A DNA stretch of 64,000 nt from Amoebophrya sp. A120. Taxonomy: Eukaryota > Sar > Dinophyceae > Syndiniales > Amoebophryaceae. The translations under genes and the position numbers were made by a program. Shown here one piece after another: positions 12,001-20,790 of the stretch (positions are counted from its first letter, which is position 1; the number at the start of each line of letters is the position of its first letter). The notes beneath the pieces were generated by a model. The model was not told the origin of the DNA, did no database searches, and was given only the letters and a program-made list of their open reading frames with translations. Where the stretch lies: assembly GCA_905178155.1 (NCBI GenBank), contig CAJINV010000002.1, positions 8,637,224 through 8,701,223 on the forward strand, written 5' to 3'.

Positions 12001-15000
12001 GTGAGTCCGAAGCAGCCGACCTTCTGTTTTGCGCAGCGGGTGACATCTGCCACAACCGCAAGCCATACGGGTTGAAATCGTTAGGAGAAAAGCGACTCGG
12101 CCGTATTTGCTCTATTGCTTGCGGATCTTTCAACGCTGGAAGTGGGTTGGTCCTCATCACTTTAGTACTTTCCGCAGTAGTTGCGCCCGCTCCTCCAGGT
12201 ACTATTTGTGCGGAACCAAGAAACGGCGTTGTTGCCAGAAGATTGGCCGAGCCCACGAGCATCCCGCGAGTCGGAATCCAGTAGAATACCGCCGAGTGGT
12301 CCAGAAACGGCGTCGGGACGGCTTCGATCGGAAACTCGAACTCCCCCTGGAACTTCACCTTGCTACTTGTATTGGTTGCAGCATTCTGCTGTCCAGCTGC
12401 GGGAACGACATTCGTGTTGGTGGTCCTCGCTACGGTCCCTGTAAAAGCTGGCACAGCCCGTGTAATGAGTGTTTGTGTCCCCGCCGACCCTGGAGGTGCG
12501 CTCTCGGCTCCTTGTTCACGATCACGACCCCAAGAACCATAATTCGGATTGATGTTGTGCATTTCGTCTGGCTCTCGGTTTATTGGAGGAAAAAAATCGG
12601 CTCCACCGACCTCAAAGTGGTCCTCTTGTTGCTCCGGGTAGAACAGGTAGTTGTCACTGCCGACAAAATTTTCTACACGTCCGGCTCGCGACCGCGCCGA
12701 ACTTGCTCGCCGCAGCCGCGGTGGCACGTCGTCGACCGAACTTACGGTTGAACCGAGCCAGGCAGCGGGCGTGACCGTTTCCAGCTGCTGTGCAGATTGG
12801 TAGGTTGGGGAGGAAACGGTGCCGGAACTATTTTCTTGCAATAAATCAGGTCTTCTGATGCCAGCACGACCATTAGTTCTGCCCCCTTGTAGCTGCTCTT
12901 CCAATACGAAGCTGCTCCCCGCCGGCTCCAAGCTTGGTGACCCTGTTTCGATTTGCAAGTTTTTCGGGGCGCGGCGTTTCTGCTTGGAGGGGGTGGGCAG
13001 GTCCTCGTAAGTGTTCGTTTTCGACTGCATTTTTGCGTACGGATTGTTCATATCGGAACGAAAATTATCTTCCTTGTCAGCACCGGGGGGCGCTTCATCG
13101 TCGTCGTCGTGAAACTCCTGATGCTGCTGGTGGTCAAAGACAAGAGGTGACTCACGGAAACCTTCTCTCTGATCTGCTCGCTCGTTATTCGGTCGTCTTG
13201 ACGCGTGATGTGCAACTCCAGAGGGTCCTCGCGTAGTCCTCTTTGCAGGCTTTCTGATCCTGTCTTCACTCTGCTCGAGCTCCCCATGGGCGAGATTTTT
13301 CTGCACCGCAGTTGCAGGATGAAGGTCTCCAGGTGCACCCTCGTTGTTTCTTCTCTGGTGTTGTGAAAAAGGCCCAGGAGGCTGAGCCATTTTGACATTT
13401 TTGCCACTGCTGAGTGCTCCGGCTTTAGACCTCGCCGAGAGTTCCTTTTTCCGAAGCTGACGGTCGTGGTTTTTCAGCAAAATAGGGAGAAGATCTTTGA
13501 ATGCAATGGGCCGGAAGGTGATCTCCGCGTCCCTCTCACGCAAGGACAGAATCCCGGTCGGTAAGAGAAAGATCGCACTCGTAGGCGAAGCGGCGTGAGA
13601 GCTGCTGGTGTCCGGCGGTTCGATATCATGCAACCGCAGAACAAGATTGGTATCCGACAGCGCGGCCGTTGGACCGGAGCCAAAATCGTGATCCTCGTTT
13701 GCACTAGTTGGGAAGGACGACGTTGCTCCGCTGTCGTCCAGAACCACAAGCACCATGCTGCTTTTCTGGCTCGTGTCTCCTGCCGTTCGCAAGCGCAAAA
13801 GCAGCAGCGTGACCTTTTTAGAGGACCTCTCGCCGATTTGGGCAACATGTTCTGTAGTCGTCCTCCTCCTAGCAGGGTTATAGGCGTATTTACCAAGCGA
13901 ATCGGCAATGTCCAGCGAAATGGCATCCAAAATGTCGATGCCAGTTGTCACTTGTTGCGCTGCAGCTGCTTCTCCGCCCGTCTTGGAGGATGGCGCCGGC
14001 GGAGTTACGTCAATCACATCAAAGTGAAGTGAAGAGGAACCCGCAGCTGTTGTGGCTGCAGTCAACATCCCCGAGCTGCCGACAGCTGCAGCATTTGTTT
14101 GCGTCCGGTAGCGAAGCAGCTGTGCTGTGTGCAGTCCAGAAGATCGTGAGACAAGGTAGAAAGACGTGTCAGGTAGAAGCACTGAGTGTTGAGATGATGA
14201 AAAACTTCCTAGGCAGAAGTCCCGCGGTCTTGCAAAATGTGCAGACAGTTGTAATCTGGAAGCCAGCCACAACCGAAAATCCACCCAAATGTTGCCGTTC
14301 AGAATCAGAAAGAGTGCGTCCTCGTCATTTATGCGATGATCGTTGCTCGTGGTACTAGCAGAGGTTGCTTTGGTGCCCGAAACCCTTGTCGACGTGATGC
14401 TGGTCACAGCAAACGCGGTATCCAGCTTTGCAAGCAAAACCGCACTGGCGCTCGGCAGCGGAGCACTGTTGCTTCCCATGTTTGAAGCAGCGGTAGCCGT
14501 TGCTGATGCTGCAGTCGGTGAAGCGACGACTTCCCAACACAGGACTCCGCCCCGTCCACCGACAAAAAGGAGGTGGGAAGTCGCGGTCGTAGGAGCGGAG
14601 CTTCGGCTAGAACTCCCAAAGTTTCCCGGAACCGCATGGATTGAGTTCAGCTCCCAGGTTTCGCACATAATCAGCCTCTTGCTCGTCAAGGTCGACCACA
14701 CGCACAAACAGCCACTGTTTGGGAGAAACTGTGGGCGCTGCTGGGCGTTCGTGTCGCTTGGTGTAGTGCGCGCGCCGCAGGCGATCACCAGGTCGTCAAC
14801 ATTTGCGGCGGAGCAATTCTCCACGAGTGCAAAGTCGGTCGGAAACAGGCCAGTTTTTTTTGATTGCTGCTGCTCCATGATCGCGCTGCTGCTTGTCGTT
14901 CCTGCGGACGTCTGCTCTTGGGCGCTATTTCTCTTCTTTTTCCCCGACGAGGAAGAAGATTTGCAGCTCATTGCCAGCTTTTTCCACAATGAAGTGCTAC

Positions 15001-15389
15001 CACTTGTTCCAGGTTTTGTCACGTTAAACCCCTCGTAGGTCTGGAGCAGCTGCAAGTGCAGGTCTTGAGGATGGTCTTGGCTGGAATAGATCGCGTACAC
15101 CAAGATCGTCCCGCTTCTCGTACTCATCGCAATTTTGGGCGGCTCGGAAGACACCCCGGTCGTCTCGGCGGCAGTGTTTAAGCTTGCGCTGTTCTTCTTG
15201 CCCTGCAGCGATTGAATTTTCGTCGCGCGGCCAACGCCGGGCGGCAGAGAGGTCTGCCGGAGCTGCTGCCCCGATGGTACCTGGAAATAATTGTTCCAGT
15301 TTTCATTCGCTTTCCATCATAAATAGGGAAGCCAGGCGTCACTCCTGTGTCCATACGACCAATGCAATTGCAACAAGATATACTTTCAT
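3098..15389 (-). CDS. Giant LamG-like / zinc-ribbon protein, ~4,060 aa
   Basis: An uninterrupted frame runs from 15280 to a TGA at 3098. The first ATG in that frame is at 15127, but open, protein-like codons continue upstream to a TTTCCAG acceptor at 15281. A two-codon first exon (ATG AAA, 15389-15384) followed by GTATAT would join in phase. The N-terminal ~550 residues have short beta-rich stretches (GTILVYAIYS, LLFVGGRGGVLCWEVV) that suggest a propeller. The middle is Ser-rich low complexity, including a poly-Ser tract near residue 1570. A LamG/concanavalin-like domain lies at about residues 2650-2890: LEFYWRP, then CWHHVAVVREGDELRIFIHN, then EVTEVRIYRKA. A helical segment follows (about 3240-3300), and the C-terminus has CxxC pairs CPCC, CENC, CKRC and CSFC that suggest zinc ribbons. 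Propeller plus helices plus zinc ribbon recalls coat or transport scaffolds, but I cannot name a family. Confidence 0.75.
15281..15383 (-). other. Inferred first intron of the giant LamG-like gene
   Basis: A 103-nt intron running from GTATATCTTG to TTATTTCCAG is proposed to separate a two-codon first exon from the 12.2-kb main exon. Both junctions are phase 0. The frame upstream of 15281 stays open for a few codons and then meets TGA, so an ATG must come from a spliced exon unless translation begins at 15127. Confidence 0.4.
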
Positions 15390-15492
15390 ATTTTCGCGCA
15401 TTCCGAATCCGAATATTGTTTTAGCAGCAGCTACTCTGCGAATTATTCAACGCAGCTGCGAGCGTGCGCACAGTCATACTTGTTAAATCAAG

Positions 15493-16615
15493 CTAGAAAG
15501 CGTAAAAGTACACCAGATAGTGCCGGAATTTTGTGTTCGCGACGAGCATTTGCATTTGTTCCTGCCTTCGCGTTGCACCGGGAACCGTCGCCCCGCCGTC
15601 CTCTAGCACGCAAACGCAATCACCCTCCTCTAGCACTACGCCGCACCAGCTTGGCGTGAGCTTTTCCACATTCAGAGAGACTTCTGGTCCACCTCCAGGA
15701 GTAGACCCTGCTATCTGCTCGATGGGGACGTGCAAATGAAAGACCGTCCGCAGCTCAGACTTGTTTTTCAAAGTCGCGGATGGCCGGCGCCGGGCTTTGC
15801 CACGTGTCCCCCCACTCGAGGATGATGAAGATAGCAACTGTGCCGGCGCTGAGAGAATCGCTGCCGCAGCACCGCCAACGCCACTTCGGAGGTTCTGTTC
15901 GTTTTGTTCTCTCCTCGTGCTGCTGTTCATCATTGCGCGCTGCTGCTGATAATCCTTGTAGAATCTGCACCCCGGGCACCACTGAACCAAAACGGCGACG
16001 CTGACCGAGTTTGAAGATGGTGCGCGCGCTGCTGCTGGACTAGCGAGATTGTTCCTGCGACTCGATGCTGCACTGCGCACGTTTTCATCCAGCCGTATGG
16101 TTGCCACGGGATCGAGTTGCGGCAACAGCATGTCGAAGTACTCGTATCCAGGAAAAAACACCCATCGATCCCCATCCATTTTTTGCATGACAAATAGTGG
16201 ACTTTATGCATGTTTTGCATGACAAATTGGATGGGGACGATGGGTGTTTTTTCCAGGATAACTCGGCCCATAGCCCGATTTCCGCGAGCGGCGGCAGCGC
16301 AAACGTTGCCGTCGGTTGTTTCGGCAAGGGTAAGGCGTGGTCGTAGCACTTGACAAAAAGGTTCGTGGGTGTGGAAGCGGTGAGAAAGAGGAGAAACTCT
16401 TTGCTCGGAGGAGCAAAAGCGTGCTGATGTTGTAGATCGTCACCGTATGAAGCTCTACTTCTAGCGGTACAGGGTAGCACGCAGTGTCCCGCATGGCTGC
16501 TGCTCTCATCCAGTTGGGAGGAACTGTCGGGAGTGCTCGTGATTTGTGAGCTATTGGGAGCGAACACGCGGTGCACCTCCACTCGCCGCAACAAGACCGC
16601 ACTATCGGACGCCAT
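15493..16615 (-). CDS. Hypothetical protein interrupted by an introner-like element
   Basis: Two protein-like frames flank the hairpin element at 16145-16260. The upstream one starts at an ATG at 16615 (MASDSAVLLRRVEVHRVFAP) and runs about 118 codons to AELSW. The downstream one (PGYEYFDMLLPQLDPVATIR..) runs about 215 codons to a stop at 15493 and contains LVQWCPGCRFYKDY, a poly-Ser tract and a hydrophobic, aromatic end (FRHYLVYFYAF). They differ in phase. Excision at the 7-bp direct repeats keeps the upstream frame and stops after about 24 more codons. A junction shifted by a few bases inside the hairpin base would join the two long frames, which seems likelier. No family is recognised. WCPGC resembles a thioredoxin-type CxxC, which is only suggestive. 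Confidence 0.5.
16145..16260 (-). mobile_element. Introner-like element with terminal inverted repeats
   Basis: A 116-bp near-palindrome. On the plus strand the left arm starts TATCCAGGAAAAAACACCC and the right arm ends in its complement. The arms pair for about 35 bp with one mismatch and a one-base bulge. The 7-bp direct repeat TCCAGGA occurs at 16147-16153 and 16252-16258, giving a 105-nt excision unit. Inside are two direct copies of a 15-bp TTTGTCATGCAAAA-type motif. The element sits between two coding segments. These are the hallmarks of introner elements described in dinoflagellates; the splice sites do not look like ordinary GT-AG ends. Confidence 0.7.
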
Positions 16616-17192
16616 GTTGACTCTAAGACAAATGAACAGGGTCAACTCATAGTCTCGCTTCGCTATGCCCTGAATCAAACCAAAACCTTAATCACACCCA
16701 AAACCACGAACTCAGAATTGGTTTGACAAACACCAAGCAAAGAGATAGAGTAATAAAGTAAACGCAAACGCACAGAAAACTCCACTAGCAAGAATTTTCT
16801 CGACCGCTTTGTCTTGCCTGGTTCGTCACGAGGTGGTGGAGCAATGGTTTTGTCTTTAGGCTTTGTAAAATCTTCGATAATCTTCTTTCTGACGCTCTTC
16901 ATCCACTCTGTTGCCTATGCCTTCTCCGACGAACAGACGACTGCTGACTCATCACCGGCCTCGCATTGCCAGTACGGTGGACTGGATATTGCCAGTTTTC
17001 GCCTCCAAGAGACACAGACATCTGTACTTCTCACCGATCAGTGTGTTGATTCTTGGAAATTCATATTCAGAAAACGAAACAAATTGAAACTGCTTCATAC
17101 TTTCTCGATTGCAGTTTTTTCGTCAGGAAAGCGAAACGAACGAAACGCAAACATAAACATATTCACCTTGCTTTTTGCAGTAAAAATCACTT

Positions 17193-17741
17193 CTACTGTC
17201 CGGGACTACCCTCCTCTTCCGACGACGAGTTCCGGTCTTTCGTCGGGTTGGGCCGCGGCGACTTTTGCATTTCCCCTACGCGCTCCGCCACGCTGACCCC
17301 CAGCCGACTGGGTCGCTTCGGCAACGAGGGGTGCTCGGAGGACTCGTCCGGGTGCTGGTCGATCGAATGCGCGATGTGCAAGCCTTCCTCGTCCAGGATC
17401 TGCTCCAGCGCCTGCTGCTGCGTGTCCTCGCCGAACAGCTCCCGGTCCATAAACCCTTGGGTCGCCGCGTTCACCGGAGTGCCCAAGATTCCCCGGCCGA
17501 TAATCTTGTTGTACAACGGCTTAGGCTCGCCAATACAGCACGCGAACATGTCCTCGAGGAACGTCGATTCGTAGATGGTCGCGAATTGCTTCGCAGGGGC
17601 GGGTTCCGGGTCCGCAGCCGCCGCGTCGGTGGTTGTGCCCGGGACTCCTTCCGGCGGTGGGGTTCCTGGTTCACCACCTTTGCTTTCCTTCTTGTGATGA
17701 TGGTGGTGGTGATGGTGGTGGTGTTCCGCGGACATTGTCAA
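17193..17741 (-). CDS. His-tract protein, 182 aa
   Basis: A complete, compact frame from ATG to TAG. The start reads MTMSAE, then ten consecutive histidines, then a Lys/Gly/Pro-rich linker. The central part (about residues 52-115) is the conserved-looking core: FATIYESTFLEDMFACCIG, then EPKPLYNKIIGRGILGTPVN, then a helical FMDRELFGEDTQQQALEQIL. The tail is polar and acidic (SSSEEEGSPGQ). No signal peptide or membrane segment is visible. The His run could bind divalent metal, or may simply reflect CAC/CAT repeat expansion. The gene stands alone, without an intron. Function unknown; coding status is well supported by composition and by the clean ends. Confidence 0.7.
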   Translation of the reverse strand: MTMSAEHHHHHHHHHHKKESKGGEPGTPPPEGVPGTTTDAAAADPEPAPAKQFATIYESTFLEDMFACCIGEPKPLYNKIIGRGILGTPVNAATQGFMDRELFGEDTQQQALEQILDEEGLHIAHSIDQHPDESSEHPSLPKRPSRLGVSVAERVGEMQKSPRPNPTKDRNSSSEEEGSPGQ

Positions 17742-17938
17742 TTTCGCTCCTGGTTGTAGTTACCTAGGTCACCAGCTCTGCCTCTTGCTCGTACTTCGAA
17801 TCAGTGTGCCTTTGCTGCTTGCCAATGAACATGACAACAGTTGCTTCGGGACTCAACGATGAAGCTACCACAGCACTTCTTGGCCTTGCCTTGGACTCCA
17901 ACATCGTTTTTGAGCGATGACGATCAACCTACACTCAC

Positions 17939-18055
17939 AGAAACGCGCGTCGGCTGTCGTTTTCTTTTACGCGTCACTCGGCGAAAGAATTCTCGTCTCT
18001 CTAGCCATGTTTCCTCGATAAGACAGTCTAGTTCCGATAGCCTTTTCATTTCAAA
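17939..18055 (-). CDS. Coding exon fragment with LDCLIEET motif
   Basis: A minus-strand frame reads FEMKRLSELDCLIEETWLER and then a basic stretch (RRVTRKRKRQPTRV). It ends at a consensus GTGAGT donor (GT at 17938-17937). The upstream edge is uncertain: several AG sites follow a pyrimidine-rich tract near 18060. It is related in DNA and protein to a stretch near 20309-20345 (FDFSNAEVDCLVEETEPER), with an in-frame one-codon indel. Partner exons were not identified. Family unknown. Confidence 0.45.
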
Positions 18056-18348
18056 CAAAGACAGGAGGAGGAGGATCCTTCACACCTGTTTTTAGCTATA
18101 CATATTGCTACTCAAGTGGAACATGATGTCGCAGACCACCCGGAGGAAACGAGCAGGGAGGCACCGCTCTCAGGAGAAACACCTACTCGGCCAGCATTTG
18201 CTCCTGTTCCTTGTACCAGACGCGCCATGTTGCAACTACCACTCTTCGAGTTGCGGGCACTGAGGTACACTGTTGCAGCTTCTTCTCTTCGAGCCGCGGC
18301 CGGGTGCGCTCCGTCTGCTCACAAGCTTACCCTCTGTGGTGCGGCTGT

Positions 18349-18576
18349 CTACTCTGGGACGGTCCGGGGCTTGGGCGAGTTTAGGGTCATATCGGGCACC
18401 ATATGTGTTAGGTGCTTGTCCCTTAACTCTGTAGACACTGCGCTGCCTCCGCCCTGGAGCAGCTTGAGGCAGAGCTCACCTCCCGATTTTGTCACGATCA
18501 GGCGCTTCAAGGTGGTAGCATATTTGTCATGCTGCCACCTTCTCTCGGGTGGTTCTGGCCGGACCTTCGTCTCGTT
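18349..18576 (-). CDS. Probable terminal exon, 75 codons
   Basis: After a TTTGTAG acceptor (G at 18577) a minus-strand frame stays open for 75 codons to a TAG at 18349. The translation is charged and non-repetitive: NETKVRPEPPERRWQHDKYA, then LKRLIVTKSGGELCLKLLQ, ending NSPKPRTVPE. It looks like real protein, unlike the overlapping plus-strand reading. Upstream exons would lie between here and 19.3 kb, where MVPVGDFPLHSAGRVSS (near 19030) and MEFRSKIVRHPYVAGQLC (just downstream of the spliced-leader match) are further coding-like pieces; I could not join them. Function unknown. Confidence 0.4.
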   Translation of the reverse strand, partial: NETKVRPEPPERRWQHDKYATTLKRLIVTKSGGELCLKLLQGGGSAVSTELRDKHLTHMVPDMTLNSPKPRTVPE

Positions 18577-18707
18577 CTACAAAGTCCACGTCTACGAATG
18601 CAAGACGCGAACTTTAGCTGCGCCCTAAAAATCTGAGATTCTTCCACTAGGCGGCTGCGCTGGATCGTGGGGAATTCTAATATGTATGGATCCGCACCTT
18701 GAATCGA

Positions 18708-18803
18708 GAAAAGATAGAGATACATCTGGAATCTCTATCAGAGAAAATCAATATCAGGATCTATCGACATCTCAGCAGCTCCTGGTCCAGATGTATATCT
18801 TTT
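18708..18803. repeat. Inverted repeat, 96 bp, with nested hairpin
   Basis: Outer arms AAAAGAT(AGAG)ATACATCTGGA and TCCAGATGTATATCTTTT pair over 18 bp with a 4-nt bulge. A competing 9-bp hairpin (GATAGAGAT/ATCTCTATC) uses the left arm. Its size resembles the introner-like element at 16145-16260, but its sequence is different. It could be a second small TIR element or a structured RNA. Confidence 0.45.
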
Positions 18804-19290
18804 CTTCATTCTCCAGGCTCCGCGCCCTCGTTTTCCGCTTTCTCGTCGTGGTCTAGTTTGCTTGTGCTTAGACTAGGCGTGACCTGCTAGCTTTCGTTCT
18901 TGCACCTTGTACGCTCGTGGCAGTGGAAGAGAAGATGTGAACCCGTCCAAAGAAGATGTTGAGAGCCAGAGCCCGCCACAAGAAGATGAAACTCTGCCGG
19001 CGCTGTGGAGAGGGAAATCGCCGACAGGGACCATATTTCTGGATGGAATGCGCACACAGACGCACGGGGCGCTGAGGCTCTACCTACTTTCTACTGTAAA
19101 TGGGCACAGCTGACCCGCCACGTACGGGTGTCTAACTATTTTGCTTCGAAACTCCATCGCAAGGAGTCGGGGGAGATACCGACGTGGCGTCAGTGGTGGT
19201 AAATGTGTGTGTGCGATGGGTCTAACAACTACTCTACGGCATAGCTCCCCCTGTTCTAGATTTTTCGGATCTCAGGCAACAAGGAAAAGC

Positions 19291-19312
19291 CTTGAGCCAA
19301 AATGGCTACGGA
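19291..19312 (-). other. Dinoflagellate spliced-leader sequence (relic or SL gene)
   Basis: The minus strand carries a perfect 22-nt match to the conserved dinoflagellate spliced leader, beginning TCCGTAGCCATTTTGGCTCA and ending AG. The next bases are GCTTTTCC, not the GT that follows the leader exon in SL RNA genes. This favours a leader captured when a trans-spliced mRNA was reverse-transcribed back into the genome, rather than a working SL RNA gene. A chance match of this length in 64 kb is negligible. Confidence 0.85.
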
Positions 19313-19499
19313 CAGAGAACACATTGCCTAACGGAAAACAAAGCGCAGACGAAACAGAAACTCTGATCGGCTGCAACAGCAACTGGCGCCGGAGCTATAT
19401 TTTTACATTTGACACGCCTTGTTCTGCGGCCCTTCTTGCGAGCACTTGCGTTTCAATACTGAGGATACACACAGCCGGGCTGGGCCAGGCGCCGTAACG

Positions 19500-20120
19500 C
19501 AAAGGCCGCGGGGCACGCAGGTGTGACCCTGGGCGGCGCAGCAAGTTCGTCTCGCTGACTCGTGGCCCAGCGCACTATGTATACTGGTGACGCCGCCCGG
19601 GGCGTAGGGGCCGGACCAGGAGCACACTAGCGCGCAGGCCCCCCCCCCCGCTCCACGGCGGGAACGCCCGCCCACCCGCCGAAGTGGCTCGTAAGCATAG
19701 CGGACACCCAGGGCGGCGCGGCCTGCGAATTAGGGCAGGCGCGCGCGCGCGCCAGGTTGGCGCAGCCGTTTGGGCGGCGCTGTTCCGGCGGGGCAGTGCG
19801 CGCCGCGCGCACCCATTGAAAATCGCCCGAGTCTCCGCCCAGCCGCATCATGTCCGTCGCCCTCGCTGATCGACATTTCGGCTTGCTCGATCAACTTCAT
19901 GGCGCCGACGTTGTTCATCACCGCTTGCCAGGTGGCCTTTTTTCCAAACCGGCGCCGCGGCGGGCCGCTTCGCCCCAGAGGTTCGGCCTCGGGCCGCTTT
20001 AAGCAGTAGCGAAATAATGCAAAGAGAAAGCCCAAAAGCCGGCACCCACGCACACGCACTCCGCTGCCGGGGGAAACCGTCGCCACAGGTGAGGACACGC
20101 GCCAGCTCACCACGGAAGCA
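19500..20120. other. GC-rich island of unknown origin
   Basis: This stretch is visibly far richer in G and C than everything around it, with an 11-base C run near 19640 and a GCGCGCGCGCGC run near 19745. On the minus strand one frame includes a sober segment (ATWQAVMNNVGAMKLIEQAE, then MSISEGDG, about 19860-19950), flanked by Ala/Arg/Pro-rich, less convincing sequence. No repeat boundaries or complete gene are visible. It lies just 5' of the spliced-leader match. Insertion of foreign or retroposed sequence is possible. Confidence 0.4.
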
Positions 20121-20266
20121 TGTTCTTGCGCGTCTCAGATGAGATTTTGACTAATTGCGATAATTCAATAACTCAGATTGGTAAAACTTTATGGGTTTAA
20201 TACTCGTCTTTCTTGCATCAGTTGCGGTGCACACTCGCAGTTGCTGTTCTCCTTCGGCTTGCTGCA

Positions 20267-20509
20267 TCATGATAATAACCTAACTTCCGCTGGTTCGGTT
20301 CTCTCTGGCTCAGTTTCCTCGACAAGGCAGTCTACTTCCGCGTTGGAGAAATCAAACACCTTTTTCTTTGCGGAGTCTCTTCTCGAATAGCGACAAGGTC
20401 GAGGTACCATAAAAATTGTAGTACTTGGTACTGGTAGTTGAGCGAACAAATAAACCCGGTTAGTCATAGTACTTCGGAACAACGGAGGCTCATCTTGTTC
20501 ATGCGCCAT
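20267..20509 (-). CDS. Small ORF with DCLVEET motif, 80 aa
   Basis: ATG-initiated frame (MAHEQDEPPLFRST..) ending in FSNAEVDCLVEETEPERTEP and LLS. The motif region is paralogous to the exon at 17939-18055, which argues that at least this part is or was coding. It may be a true small gene, one exon of a spliced gene, or a decaying duplicate. No family recognised. Confidence 0.3.
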   Translation of the reverse strand: MAHEQDEPPLFRSTMTNRVYLFAQLPVPSTTIFMVPRPCRYSRRDSAKKKVFDFSNAEVDCLVEETEPERTEPAEVRLLS

Positions 20510-20790
20510 TTCAATGCTTTCTTAGCTGTGCAAGTGCGGCGAAGAGTTTCGCTATGAACAAAAAAACAGTGCGGCATGCCGTCTTGTCCACTGAAAAAGC
20601 AAGTCCATCGTCCTGGTGCTATGTTCCGTCGACAAGTACATTGCAAGTTTCCACCTTCGAATCGAAATCGAATCGCGAGCAATTTGAACGGGCGTATCTT
20701 TTCTTTGCGACTCTCTTCCAATCACAGCTAGACATCCTCACTCTACTTTTCTGCCTAGTCCACCCATGTCCTTGTCGCTTATCGGCCATC

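Noticed and set aside
18116-18628. Plus-strand ORF of 170 codons
   Set aside because: It covers the minus-strand exon at 18349-18576; its own translation is Ser/Leu/Cys-biased with no recognisable features.
19291-19312. Functional SL RNA gene
   Set aside because: The leader is followed by GC, not the GT donor expected in SL RNA, and no tandem copies are seen. A relic is preferred, though not proven.
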